Translations under genes and position numbers: made by a program
The notes under the pieces: model-generated
What the model was told of the DNA's origin: nothing
Seen by the model: only the letters and a program-made list of their open reading frames with translations
Database searches by the model: none
NCBI GenBank assembly: GCA_902494245.1
Contig: CABUSR010000018.1
Coordinates: 1-44,411, forward strand
DNA length: 44,411 bases
Source: an uncultured Collinsella sp.
GTDB taxonomy: Bacteria > Actinomycetota > Coriobacteriia > Coriobacteriales > Coriobacteriaceae
Direction of reading: 5' to 3'
Shown: positions 1 through 7,958 of the stretch, piece by piece
How the letters are laid out: the number at the start of each line of letters is the position of its first letter
How positions within the stretch are numbered: position 1 is the first letter of the stretch

Positions 1-650
1 AGCAGCTGGGGAGCGAGATTTGTGCCGTGATGCTCGAGCCGATCCAGGGTGAGAGTGGCGTGCACCCCATGACCGAGGAGTTTATGGCGGCAGCGCGCGA
101 CCTGGCACACGAAGTGGGCGCCGTGCTTATCGCCGACGAGGTCCAGTGCGGTATCTTCCGCACGGGTAAGCCATTTGCGTTCCAAACCTATGGCGTGGAG
201 CCCGACATCATGAGCCTTGCCAAGGGCATTGCCGACGGCGTGCCCATGGGTGCCGTCGTGGCAAAGAAGGGGATTGCCGACGTGTTTAAGCCGGGCGACC
301 ACGGCTCGACCTTTGGCGGTAGCTGCCTGGCCATCACGGCGTGTGCCGCGACGCTCTCCGCGCTCGTGCGCGGCGATTATGCCGACCATGCTGCCAAGGT
401 GGGTGCCTATATGGAGCAGGCGCTGGCTAAACTTCCGCATGTGGTAGAGGTGCGTGGCCGTGGCCTGATGCTCGGCTGCGATTTGGATGATGCCGCGGGC
501 GACGCGCATGATATTGTTGCCCGCGCGCTGGCCGCCGGTGCCGTGATTAACGCTACGGGTGCGCATATGCTGCGTTTCTTGCCGCCGCTCGTCTGCGAGG
601 AAGCCGACGTGGACAGTCTGATCGAGATCCTGTCGGGTGTCTTGGTCTAA
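1..650 (+). CDS. argD: Acetylornithine aminotransferase, C-terminal part (5' end outside window)
   Basis: Subgroup-III PLP aminotransferase; ArgD converts N-acetylglutamate semialdehyde to N-acetylornithine with glutamate as amino donor, in the cytosol. The frame is open at the window edge, so only about the last 215 residues of a roughly 400-residue enzyme are seen. Visible family signatures are EPIQGESGV, then LIADEVQCG, whose Asp contacts the PLP ring nitrogen, then SLAKGIADGVPMG, whose Lys should form the Schiff base, then the STFGGSCLA segment. Related ornithine or GABA aminotransferases share these motifs, so the exact substrate is inferred; the upstream arginine genes are not in view. 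The gene ends at TAA and a long gene-poor stretch follows. Confidence 0.82.
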   Translation, partial: QLGSEICAVMLEPIQGESGVHPMTEEFMAAARDLAHEVGAVLIADEVQCGIFRTGKPFAFQTYGVEPDIMSLAKGIADGVPMGAVVAKKGIADVFKPGDHGSTFGGSCLAITACAATLSALVRGDYADHAAKVGAYMEQALAKLPHVVEVRGRGLMLGCDLDDAAGDAHDIVARALAAGAVINATGAHMLRFLPPLVCEEADVDSLIEILSGVLV

Positions 651-785
651 CGCGGCGCAATAACTCAATTTGGACCGGGTTCCGGACTGCGAGCGTGCCC
701 TATGTGGCATGATTCAGCGGTCTGGAGCCCGTTTTGCCTTAGATTTGCTAAGGCAGGGAGACCCGCTGGTCAAAAAACATTAAAT

Positions 786-964
786 ATGAGTACTGCTACC
801 GATTTGGTAGCAGCAATTTTGGACTAATAAGGCCAGATAGCAAGTCGAAATGGCGATGAATGCACGATTGTGATCTAACTGTTAGTCCTTATAATGGACA
901 TATGTTGCGTAACTTACGCAAACGCTATCTTTTTATATGTTGCAAGCAAAGTAGCAGTACTCAT
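786..964. repeat. 179-bp AT-rich segment bounded by 14-bp inverted repeats
   Basis: The left arm ATGAGTACTGCTAC at 786-799 is the exact reverse complement of the right arm at 951-964, and a few more A/T pairs match outside. The enclosed DNA is A+T rich and non-coding. It holds a hairpin nested against the left arm (793-813) and a perfect 17-bp palindrome (905-921). The layout resembles a miniature inverted-repeat element or a structured regulatory region. I could not see a convincing target-site duplication. Confidence 0.5.
905..921. promoter_or_regulatory. Perfect 17-bp palindrome, operator-like
   Basis: TTGCGTAA-C-TTACGCAA, 8+1+8 with no mismatch, in AT-rich non-coding DNA. It has the size and symmetry of a dimeric repressor site, but no gene starts nearby in either direction, so a role is only a guess. 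Confidence 0.35.
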
Positions 965-1003
965 TTTTGCCATTATTTGGCCACGGCCTTTGTGACAGAC
1001 GTG

Positions 1004-1091
1004 CTGGCGGGTTCGAATCCCATGAAATGGGCCCAAACAAAAACGGTCCCCTTTCGAGGACCGTTTCCAACTCAATGGTGGGCGATGAGGG
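1004..1091 (-). repeat. Decayed partial copy of the tRNA-Val 3' end with its terminator
   Basis: This 88-bp stretch is an imperfect direct repeat of 1188-1275, at an offset of 184 bp. Read on the minus strand it holds the last ~11 bases of the tRNA acceptor arm plus CCA, the same GGTCC-type terminator hairpin (about 1038-1069), and a downstream box with GGATTCGAACCCGCC. The rest of a tRNA (anticodon and D arms) is absent. Between the copies (1092-1187) are small hairpins such as GGAAACGC / GCGTTTCC. Confidence 0.7.
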
Positions 1092-1187
1092 GTGTCGCGT
1101 GCGGCTGACGCCGCCCGCTTTCGCTTCGGGCCTACGGCCCTCGCGTGCTGCGCTGGAAAACGCTTCGCGTTTCCTCAGCTCCGCACC

Positions 1188-1275
1188 CTGGCGGGTCCGA
1201 ATCCCATGCACCGGGCCCAAACAAAAACGGTCCCCTTGCGAGGACCGTTTCCAATTCGGTGGTGGGCGATGAGGG
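1188..1275 (-). repeat. Intact counterpart of the 88-bp repeat at the tRNA-Val 3' end
   Basis: Direct repeat partner of 1004-1091. On the minus strand it covers the tRNA-Val acceptor end and CCA, the terminator, and a GGGCCC...GGATTCGGACCCGCC box. The two copies differ by scattered substitutions and a short indel, so the duplication is not recent. Confidence 0.7.
1223..1250 (-). terminator. Rho-independent terminator of tRNA-Val
   Basis: On the minus strand AAACGGTCC pairs with GGACCGTTT around a short loop, followed by a run of T. It starts about 10 nt after the tRNA CCA end. Confidence 0.8.
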
Positions 1276-1335
1276 ATTCGAACCCCCAGCCTTGTGCGTG
1301 TAAAGCACCTGCGCTAACCGTTGCGCCAATCGCCC
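1260..1335 (-). tRNA. tRNA-Val (anticodon UAC)
   Basis: Cloverleaf on the minus strand: acceptor GGGCGAT / ATCGCCC, D arm GCGC...GCGC, anticodon loop TTTACAC giving UAC, T arm with GGTTCGAATCCC, and an encoded CCA. The outermost base pair of the anticodon stem appears mismatched (G-A). A -10-like TATACT lies on the minus strand at 1351-1346; no clear -35 is seen. Confidence 0.9.
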
Positions 1336-1465
1336 GTGCGGAGAGAGTATAGCAAAACAATCGCCTCATTCATCTCATATCCATTAAAGGTAACTGGCGC
1401 GTGTCGGCGCGGAGCTGATTCAGTTGAGATTGCCTGAACATTCCGCCCCTCTTTACGCCCTCGGG

Positions 1466-1471
1466 TATACT
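1466..1471 (+). promoter_or_regulatory. -10-like box upstream of asnB
   Basis: TATACT about 50 nt before the asnB start. No good -35 lies 16-18 nt upstream, so the promoter call is tentative. Confidence 0.4.
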
Positions 1472-1522
1472 CAAAAGCTACTGATTCGATTTGATGCCCA
1501 GCAACAGCAGAGGGGATAGTAT

Positions 1523-3403
1523 ATGTGCGGTTTTGTTGGTTTTGTCGGTGGGACGGATAACCAATCCGAGGTGCTCACCAAGATGATGGACCGCATCGTC
1601 CATCGCGGTCCCGACATGGGCGGTCAGTTTATCGACGGCCGCGTTGCCCTGGGCTTCCGCCGCCTGTCGATCCTCGACCTGACCGAGGCCGGCGCTCAAC
1701 CCATGGCCAACGAGGACGGCAGCGTCGTCATTGTCTTCAACGGCGAGATCTACAACTTCCAAGAACTCCGTTCCGAGCTCGAGGCCAAGGGCTACAAGTT
1801 CCACTGCGGCGCCGACACCGAGAGCCTCCTGCACGGCTACGAGGAGTGGGGCGAGGCCGTCCTCGATCGCCTGCGCGGTATGTACGCCTTCGTCATCTGG
1901 GACAAAAAGAAGAACAAGCTTTTTGGCGCCCGCGACATCTTTGGCATCAAGCCGCTTTACTACTATCCCATGGCCGATGCGGGCGACGGCGCTCCGGGCG
2001 TGCTCTTTGGTTCCGAGATCAAGAGCTTCCTGGACTACCCGCACTTCCACAAGGCGGTCAACAAAAAGGCTCTGCGTCCGTACATGACGCTGCAGTATTC
2101 GGCGACTGAGGAGACCTTCTTCGAGGGTGTCTACAAGCTGCCGCCGGCGCACTACTTTACCGTCGATATCCCGACCGGCAAGATGAACATCGAGCGCTAC
2201 TGGGATTGCGATTACTCTGCCGTCGAGAAGCCGTTCGAAGAGTATGTCGACGAGCTGGACGAGGTCGTGCACGAGAGCGTCGAGGCCCATCGCATCGCCG
2301 ATGTCAAGGTCGCGTCGTTCCTCTCCGGTGGCGTCGACTCCAGCTACATCGCCGCTTGCCTTATGCCCGACAAGACCTTCTCGGTGGGCTTTGACTACAA
2401 GAATTTCAACGAGACCAACTACGCCAAGGAGCTTTCCGATAAGCTCGGCGTCGAGAACGTTCGCAAGATGATCACCGCCGACGAGTTCTTCGGTGCGCTC
2501 GAGGACATCCAGTATCACATGGACGAGCCGCAGTCCAACCTGTCTTCCGTGCCGCTGTGGTTCTTGGCCGAGATGGCCCGCAAGGACGTTACCGTCGTGC
2601 TTTCGGGCGAAGGCGCCGACGAACTCTTTGGCGGCTACGCCTACTACGAGGATACGGTCCCGGTGCGTAAGTACAAAAAGATGGTTCCGCTGCCCATCCG
2701 TCGCGCGCTCGGTAACCTGGCGCTGCATATGCCGTACTTCAAGGGACATAACTTCCTGGTCAAGGGTGCCGAGATCCCCGAGAAGTCGTTCCTGGGACAG
2801 GCTCTGGTATGGCCGGAGCGCGAGGTCGACGGCGTGCTCAAGCCCGAGTACAACACCGGCGACGGCGCCTTCGAGCTTGCCGCTCCCATCTATGCGCGCG
2901 TGAAGGGTCAGCCCGAGCTGGTCAAGAAACAGTACCTGGACATGAACATGTGGCTCCCGGGCGACATTCTGCTCAAGGCCGACAAGATGTGCATGGCGCA
3001 CTCGCTGGAGCTGCGCGTGCCCTTCCTGGACCGCAAAGTCATGGAGTTCGCCGAACACATTCCCGACCGTTACCGCATCAACGAGAACGGCAACAAACAG
3101 GTACTCCGCCACGCTGCCAACAAGTCGCTGCCCGATGAGTGGGCCACCCGTCCCAAGGTGGGCTTCCCGGTGCCGATTGTCTACTGGCTGCGCGAGCAAA
3201 AGTGGTACGACTATGTCAAGGAGTACTTCACCGCGCCGTGGGCAAGCGAGTTCTTCGATACCGACGAGCTCATGCACCTGCTCGATCTGCACTTTGCGGG
3301 CAAGGGCGATTTCCAGCGCAAGATCTATACGCCGCTCGTGTTCCTGGTGTGGTACAAGCGCTTCTTTATCGACGAGGACCAGCCCGCTGTTCAGGCTGCC
3401 TAG
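1523..3403 (+). CDS. asnB: Asparagine synthase (glutamine-hydrolysing)
   Basis: Makes asparagine from aspartate, ATP and glutamine-derived ammonia in the cytosol. 626 residues, usual for the AsnB family. It begins MCGFVGFVGG, so after Met removal Cys2 is the N-terminal nucleophile of the class-II glutaminase domain (about residues 1-200, with the RGPD and FNGEIYN segments). The synthetase domain carries the PP-loop ATP site SFLSGGVDSS near residue 268 and the GEGADELFGGY segment. The start is fixed by the catalytic Cys directly after Met. A strong hairpin terminator follows, so it is probably monocistronic. Some long AsnB paralogues amidate cell-wall or exopolysaccharide substrates; sequence alone does not exclude that. 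Confidence 0.93.
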   Translation: MCGFVGFVGGTDNQSEVLTKMMDRIVHRGPDMGGQFIDGRVALGFRRLSILDLTEAGAQPMANEDGSVVIVFNGEIYNFQELRSELEAKGYKFHCGADTESLLHGYEEWGEAVLDRLRGMYAFVIWDKKKNKLFGARDIFGIKPLYYYPMADAGDGAPGVLFGSEIKSFLDYPHFHKAVNKKALRPYMTLQYSATEETFFEGVYKLPPAHYFTVDIPTGKMNIERYWDCDYSAVEKPFEEYVDELDEVVHESVEAHRIADVKVASFLSGGVDSSYIAACLMPDKTFSVGFDYKNFNETNYAKELSDKLGVENVRKMITADEFFGALEDIQYHMDEPQSNLSSVPLWFLAEMARKDVTVVLSGEGADELFGGYAYYEDTVPVRKYKKMVPLPIRRALGNLALHMPYFKGHNFLVKGAEIPEKSFLGQALVWPEREVDGVLKPEYNTGDGAFELAAPIYARVKGQPELVKKQYLDMNMWLPGDILLKADKMCMAHSLELRVPFLDRKVMEFAEHIPDRYRINENGNKQVLRHAANKSLPDEWATRPKVGFPVPIVYWLREQKWYDYVKEYFTAPWASEFFDTDELMHLLDLHFAGKGDFQRKIYTPLVFLVWYKRFFIDEDQPAVQAA

Positions 3404-3429
3404 CCTCGGCTTACGAACGCCTGCGCGTA

Positions 3430-3453
3430 ACGGCTCCTCCGGGAGCCGTTTTT
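3430..3453 (+). terminator. Rho-independent terminator after asnB
   Basis: ACGGCTCC / GGAGCCGT stem with a 4-base loop and five T. Confidence 0.85.
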
Positions 3454-3515
3454 GCGTGGGTGCGTTTCAGTTACTATAAAAACCGTCCCTGCCAAATGGC
3501 TGAGAAAGGTGAAAG

Positions 3516-5078
3516 ATGCACCATTCGGATTCCGCGATCGTGACCACGGTCGATGCGCTTGCCAAGCTTCTCGATGTGTGCGGCGAGCTGCGCGCATCGG
3601 AGCAGGTTGACGAGCGTGCCGTGACCGGCTGCTCGTTTGATTCGCGCGCGGTCTCGGCAGGTGACGTGTTCTTCTGCAAAGGTGCTGCCTTTAAGCCCGC
3701 GTTTTTGCGCATGGCGCTCGATGCGGGTGCCGTCGCATTTGTGTGCGAGGAGTCGCTGGTCGAGTCTCTGGAGCCGCTGGCGCAGGAGAGCGGTGCTGCG
3801 ATGCTGGTCGTGGACAGCGTTCGCACGGCCATGGCCTTGTTGCCGCCGGAGGTCTACGACCGTCCCGACCGCGACGTCAAGATCGTGGGCATCACCGGCA
3901 CCAAGGGAAAGACCACGGCCGCTTTTATGCTCCAGTCCATCATCAAGGCGGCGGGCGAGTCCTGCGGCATGATCGGCTCGGTGAGTACCGACGATGGTAT
4001 CGAGTGCTACGAGAGCACCAACACCACGCCCGAGGCTCCCGAGGTCTGGCGCCATATCGCCAACTGTCGCACGTCCGGTCGCCAGTCCATGGTCATGGAG
4101 GTCTCGAGCCAGGCGCTCAAGTACCAACGCGTCGAGAATCTGCCGTTTGACGTGGCGTGCTTCCTCAACATCGGCCGCGACCATATCTCGCCGATCGAAC
4201 ACCCGACCTTCGAGGATTATTTTGAGAGCAAACTCAGGATCTTTGACCAGGCAAAGACCGCCGTGGTGAATCTGGGCACCGAAGAGGTCGACCGCGTGCT
4301 GGAGGCAGCGTCGACGGCCGAGCGCTTGGTGACCGTTGGCGTCGAGCATCCCGAGGCAAGCCTGTGGGCGAGCGACGTACGCATGGTCGGCTTTAGCATC
4401 GAGTTCAACTTGCATGGCCTGTGTGCCGACGAGTCCGAGGCGGGGGAGAAGGTCCTGCTGGGCATCGCGGGAGACTTTAACGTGGAGAACGCGCTGGTCG
4501 CTATCGCCGCCGCGCGCGAGATCGGCATCGGTATCGAGGCCATCAAGAAGGGCCTCTCCAAACTGCGTGTGCCGGGCCGTATGGAGGTCGTGGAGTCGAA
4601 GGACGGCCGCGTGATTTGCGTCGTCGACTACGCGCACAACCAGCTTTCGTTCCGCTCGCTTTTCTCGTCGGTCAAGCGCGCGTTTCCCGCCAGCCCGGTT
4701 ATCGCAGTGTTTGGCGCTGCCGGTGGCAAGGCACAGGAGCGCCGCGAGCAGCTTCCGCGCGAGGCCGCACCATATTCCGACCTGATGATCTTTGCCAACG
4801 AGGACCCGGCTCACGAGGACCCGATGAAGGTCTGTCGCGAGCTTGCCGAACATGTTCCCGACGATACGCCGAACAAGATCATCCTCGACCGCGAAGCCGC
4901 TGTGCATGCGGCGTTCAAGGCGGCGCGCGAGGAGTACGTCAACCCCGATGCTCCTACCATTGTCTTGCTGCTGGCAAAGGGTGACGAGGAGCTCATGCAC
5001 GTGGGCGATGAGTTCGTGCCCATCGAGAGCGACCTTTCGCTGGCCAATCGCCTAATCGATGTTACCCAGTTTGACTAA
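3516..5078 (+). CDS. murE: MurE-type UDP-MurNAc-tripeptide ligase, non-DAP type
   Basis: Mur ligase of 520 residues that should add the third amino acid to UDP-MurNAc-L-Ala-D-Glu using ATP, in the cytosol. Seen in order: an N-terminal UDP-binding domain with CSFDSRAVSAGDVFF; the ATP loop GTKGKTT at residues 128-134; the STNTTPEAPEVW substrate loop; the EVSSQAL motif; HPTFEDYFESKLRIF, whose Lys is the carbamylated residue of the family; and a C-terminal domain with VVDYAHN. The position that reads DNPR in DAP-adding enzymes reads EDPA here (residues 429-432). The DAP-contacting arginine is therefore missing, which fits L-Lys or L-Orn as substrate. Start: GAAAGG lies just before the ATG. The murI gene two genes downstream supports a cell-wall role. 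Confidence 0.85.
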   Translation: MHHSDSAIVTTVDALAKLLDVCGELRASEQVDERAVTGCSFDSRAVSAGDVFFCKGAAFKPAFLRMALDAGAVAFVCEESLVESLEPLAQESGAAMLVVDSVRTAMALLPPEVYDRPDRDVKIVGITGTKGKTTAAFMLQSIIKAAGESCGMIGSVSTDDGIECYESTNTTPEAPEVWRHIANCRTSGRQSMVMEVSSQALKYQRVENLPFDVACFLNIGRDHISPIEHPTFEDYFESKLRIFDQAKTAVVNLGTEEVDRVLEAASTAERLVTVGVEHPEASLWASDVRMVGFSIEFNLHGLCADESEAGEKVLLGIAGDFNVENALVAIAAAREIGIGIEAIKKGLSKLRVPGRMEVVESKDGRVICVVDYAHNQLSFRSLFSSVKRAFPASPVIAVFGAAGGKAQERREQLPREAAPYSDLMIFANEDPAHEDPMKVCRELAEHVPDDTPNKIILDREAAVHAAFKAAREEYVNPDAPTIVLLLAKGDEELMHVGDEFVPIESDLSLANRLIDVTQFD

Positions 5079-5185
5079 TGAACCATGATGGCGGCGGCGC
5101 CCTGAGTGCGCTGTCGCCATAAGCGTGTTCCCTCAATCAAAACATGCCGTCCAAGTCCAAACCCTTCTACGTAAACGGAGTAACC

Positions 5186-6097
5186 ATGTCCCACAATACC
5201 CTGCCGACCGTCGCTGAGCTTTCGGGCGAGATGCGCGAGCGCTTGGCCAAGGTCAAATACGTCTTTACCGACCTGGATGCCACGATGCTTGCACCCGGCT
5301 CGTGCGTGCTGCGCGACAACGACGGCAACCCCTCGACCAAACTCGTCGAGGCCGTCGTGGCGCTCGCTCGTGCTGGCATTCAGGTGGTTCCCACCTCGGG
5401 CCGCAACCGTACCATGATCCACGAGGACGCGCGCGTGCTCGGCCTCAACTCCTACATTGGTGAGATGGGCGGCCTGGTTATGTACGACCTCAAGGCCAAC
5501 GATTGGGAGTATCTGACCGGCGACATGCCTTACGACCCCGTCTGCGGCCTTACTCCGCACCAGGTGATCGAGCAGACCGGCGTGTGCGAGAAGATCCTTG
5601 CCCGCTGGCCGCACAAGATCGAGTATCACAACGACATGTCGACCGGCTACAAGTACCGCGAGGTCACCGTCGGCATGCGCGGCGATGTGCCCGACAATGA
5701 GGTCCAGGCCATCCTGGACGAGGCCGGCTGCGGCCTGGTGTGGGCCTGTAACGGTCACCTGACGCATCTGTCCAAGCCGACGACGCTCGAGCTCGATCGC
5801 GTCGAGGACGGTCGCGCATTCAACATCAACCCCGCGGGCCTCAACAAAGGCGTCGCCATTGCGCACTTCTGCGAGCACCTGGGGATCGAGCGCGAGGAGA
5901 CGTTGGCGCTCGGCGATTCCGAGTCCGACTTCTACATGGCCGATCACGTGGGCACGTTCTGCCTGGTCGAGAATGGCCTGACGAGCGCCGGCGCGCCCGA
6001 GTTCCTGGCTGCTTGCGAGAACGCTTTCGTTACGCGTGGCAAAATTGTCGACGGTTGGGCGGCGACGGCAGGGCTGCTGGTCGCGGCGCGTTCGTAG
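5186..6097 (+). CDS. HAD-superfamily phosphatase (Cof-like)
   Basis: Cytosolic HAD hydrolase of 303 residues from the chosen start. The four HAD motifs are visible: TDLDATML (motif I, nucleophile Asp and acid/base Asp), PTSGR (II), the Lys in NPAGLNKGVAI (III), and ALGDSESDFYMAD (IV). The insert between motifs II and III fits a type-II cap as in Cof/sucrose-phosphatase-like enzymes. The substrate cannot be told. I chose the ATG at 5186 because CGGAG sits 6-7 nt before it; an in-frame ATG at 5144 has no ribosome site. It lies between two cell-wall genes, but spacing of ~100 nt upstream and ~50 nt downstream leaves shared transcription uncertain. Confidence 0.85.
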   Translation: MSHNTLPTVAELSGEMRERLAKVKYVFTDLDATMLAPGSCVLRDNDGNPSTKLVEAVVALARAGIQVVPTSGRNRTMIHEDARVLGLNSYIGEMGGLVMYDLKANDWEYLTGDMPYDPVCGLTPHQVIEQTGVCEKILARWPHKIEYHNDMSTGYKYREVTVGMRGDVPDNEVQAILDEAGCGLVWACNGHLTHLSKPTTLELDRVEDGRAFNINPAGLNKGVAIAHFCEHLGIEREETLALGDSESDFYMADHVGTFCLVENGLTSAGAPEFLAACENAFVTRGKIVDGWAATAGLLVAARS

Positions 6098-6148
6098 CGC
6101 GCCGCCGCCGCACTTGGACATGTCTTTTCGAGAGAGACTGGTGAGGTA

Positions 6149-7033
6149 ATGTCCGATATCGAGAATCCGGCAGGCGACACGCGCCCGATTGGCGTGTTCG
6201 ATTCTGGTTTGGGCGGTCTGACGGTTGCGCGCGCCATCGCGACGGCGCTGCCGCACGAGTCCGTCTACTACTTTGGCGACACCAAGCGCTGCCCCTACGG
6301 CACGCGCACCGAGGATGAAGTGCGCTCGTTTGCGTTGCAGGCGGGTCGTTGGCTTTCGAAGCACGACGTCAAGATTATGGTCATCGCCTGCAACACGGCG
6401 ACCGCTGCGGCCTTGCGTCTGGCCCAGCAGGTGCTCGACGTTCCCGTGATCGGTGTGATCGCGCCGGGTGCCCGTGCGGCAATCAACAGCACGCGTACGC
6501 GTCGCGTGGGCGTGCTCGCCACCAACCTCACTATTCGCTCGGGCGCCTATACGCGCGCCATTCAGGACCTGGATGCCGGCGTCGATGTATACGGCTGTCC
6601 AGCCTCGAGCTTTGTCGAGGTTGTCGAACACGAGCTCGCCTCGGGTGCACATCTGCAGGAACAGTGGCTTGAGAACGAGGACATCTTCGATACGCCTGCC
6701 GTGCGTGCGCTGGTGGGTGCCACGGTTGAGCCGCTGCGCGACCACGGCATCGATACCGTGGTGCTCGGCTGTACGCATTTTCCGCTGTTGGTGGGACCTA
6801 TCCGCCATGCGCTGGGGCCTGGGGTGCGCGTCGTGAGTTCCGCCGAGGAGACCACGCGCGAGCTGACCGATATCCTCACGCGCCGCGAGCAGCTGGCGGG
6901 CGACGCCGCCGAGCCGCAGCATCGTTTTGCCACGACGGCCGATAACATTGCCGAGTTTGCGGTGGCGGGCAGCTTTATCTTTGGTCAGCCGCTCAAGAGC
7001 ATCGAACATATCGATATCGATGAGCTGAAATAG
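6149..7033 (+). CDS. murI: Glutamate racemase
   Basis: Interconverts L- and D-glutamate, supplying D-Glu for peptidoglycan; cytosolic and cofactor-independent. 294 residues. Signatures: IGVFDSGLGGLTV near the N-terminus, YFGDTKRCPYGTRT, the first catalytic Cys in IACNTATAAAL, and the second in VLGCTHFPLL. Both cysteines needed for the two-base mechanism are therefore present. GGTGAGG lies a few bases before the ATG. The D-Glu product feeds MurD, one step before the MurE-type ligase encoded two genes upstream. rph follows after 54 nt, probably in the same transcript. Confidence 0.95.
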   Translation: MSDIENPAGDTRPIGVFDSGLGGLTVARAIATALPHESVYYFGDTKRCPYGTRTEDEVRSFALQAGRWLSKHDVKIMVIACNTATAAALRLAQQVLDVPVIGVIAPGARAAINSTRTRRVGVLATNLTIRSGAYTRAIQDLDAGVDVYGCPASSFVEVVEHELASGAHLQEQWLENEDIFDTPAVRALVGATVEPLRDHGIDTVVLGCTHFPLLVGPIRHALGPGVRVVSSAEETTRELTDILTRREQLAGDAAEPQHRFATTADNIAEFAVAGSFIFGQPLKSIEHIDIDELK

Positions 7034-7087
7034 ATGTAAGGCAGCTGCCAGAGCCTTCGCCACATCTTTTGCCGAAAGGAAATTTCT

Positions 7088-7813
7088 ATGGAGTACATGC
7101 AGGTCAACCGCGCCAACGGTCGCGCCGCCAACGAGTTGCGCCCCGTTAAGCTCACCCGTGGCGTCATGAAGCACGCTCACGGCTCGTGTCTGGCCGAGTT
7201 CGGTGACACGCGCGTGCTGTGCGCCGCCACTATCGAGGAGGGCGTGCCGGGCTGGCGAAAGGGAGCTAAGGCCGGCTGGGTGACCGCGGAATACGCCATG
7301 CTGCCGGCGTCGACCGGCAAGCGCTGCAAGCGCGAGCACGCCAACCGCAAGGGCCGCTCCATGGAGATCGAGCGCCTCATTGGCCGCAGCCTGCGTACCG
7401 TCGTCAACATGAAGGCGCTCGGCGAGTACACCGTCACCGTCGACTGCGATGTGATTCAGGCCGATGGCGGCACGCGTACAGCGAGCATCACCGGCGCCTG
7501 GGTGGCGCTGCACGACGCCCTCGCCATGTGGGTCGAGGCGGGCAAGATCGAGCGCATCCCGCTTATCGGCCAGGTGGCTGCCATCTCCATGGGCGTTGTC
7601 GACGGCAACACTCTGCTCGACTTGGATTATTCCGAGGACAGCCATGCCGAGGTCGACATGAACCTCGTCGCCACCGACACTGGTGAGATGATCGAGCTCC
7701 AGGGCACTGGCGAGCAGGCGCCCTTCGACCGCAAACGCCTCAACGCCCTGCTCGACCTGGGCGACAAGGGTATCGCCGAGCTCATCGAGCTCCAGCGCCA
7801 AGCCCTCGCCTAA
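7088..7813 (+). CDS. rph: Ribonuclease PH
   Basis: Phosphorolytic 3'-5' exoribonuclease that trims tRNA 3' ends, working as a hexameric ring. 241 residues, the usual length. Family landmarks: RANGRAANELRPVKLTRG at the N-terminus, HGSCLAEFGDTRVLCAA, the basic segment STGKRCKREHANRKGRSMEIERLIGRSLR with the phosphate-binding arginines, and DCDVIQADGGTRTASITGA. The start has GAAAGGA 8 nt upstream. The murI-rph-rdgB order is common in Gram-positive genomes. The gene ends just before a palindromic repeat that may stop transcription. Confidence 0.95.
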   Translation: MEYMQVNRANGRAANELRPVKLTRGVMKHAHGSCLAEFGDTRVLCAATIEEGVPGWRKGAKAGWVTAEYAMLPASTGKRCKREHANRKGRSMEIERLIGRSLRTVVNMKALGEYTVTVDCDVIQADGGTRTASITGAWVALHDALAMWVEAGKIERIPLIGQVAAISMGVVDGNTLLDLDYSEDSHAEVDMNLVATDTGEMIELQGTGEQAPFDRKRLNALLDLGDKGIAELIELQRQALA

Positions 7814-7850
7814 CCTACCAAAAAGGGACAGGTTTATTTTGGTAGGTTTT
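7812..7850. repeat. Palindromic element with GGGACAGG core (copy 1)
   Basis: Twelve-base arms AACCTACCAAAA / TTTTGGTAGGTT enclose a loop that reads AGGGACAGGTTTA. T-rich sequence follows, so it may also terminate rph transcription. Related core-plus-arm structures occur near 15383, 39456 and 42170. Confidence 0.65.
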
Positions 7851-7958
7851 ATCTGGGAAAACGTCGAAGTATAAGACTGCCGTTGATTGAGAGGGAAGAG
7901 AGGCCGAGGTCCTCGTCGTCCTCAACACGGCATTGCTATAGAGACAAGGAGGCCAGTT

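Larger units (their letters stand above)
651..1003. other. AT-rich gene-free stretch with inverted repeats
   Basis: No convincing gene between argD and the tRNA-Val locus. Base composition falls well below that of the flanking genes from about 770 on. A hairpin at 735-755 (TGCCTTAG / CTAAGGCA) has no T-run after it, so it is a doubtful argD terminator. A second hairpin lies at 793-813 (CTGCTACC / GGTAGCAG). Arms of a 14-bp inverted repeat at 786-799 and 951-964 enclose most of the AT-rich part. The 82-codon frame starting at 860 shows no family resemblance and runs into repeats, so I do not call it. Confidence 0.5.

Noticed and set aside
735..755. Terminator of argD
   Set aside because: Good 8-bp hairpin but no T-run follows; kept only as a hairpin note.
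860..1108. Possible 82-residue gene in the AT-rich gap
   Set aside because: No clear ribosome site, no motif, and its end runs through the repeat and terminator of the tRNA locus.
1478..3292. 604-codon antisense open frame opposite asnB
   Set aside because: Mirror frame produced by G/C-ending codons of asnB; no family resemblance and asnB is certain.
5075..7801. 908-codon antisense open frame across the HAD, murI and rph genes
   Set aside because: Spans three certain genes and a gap; composition is typical of a shadow frame in high-GC DNA.
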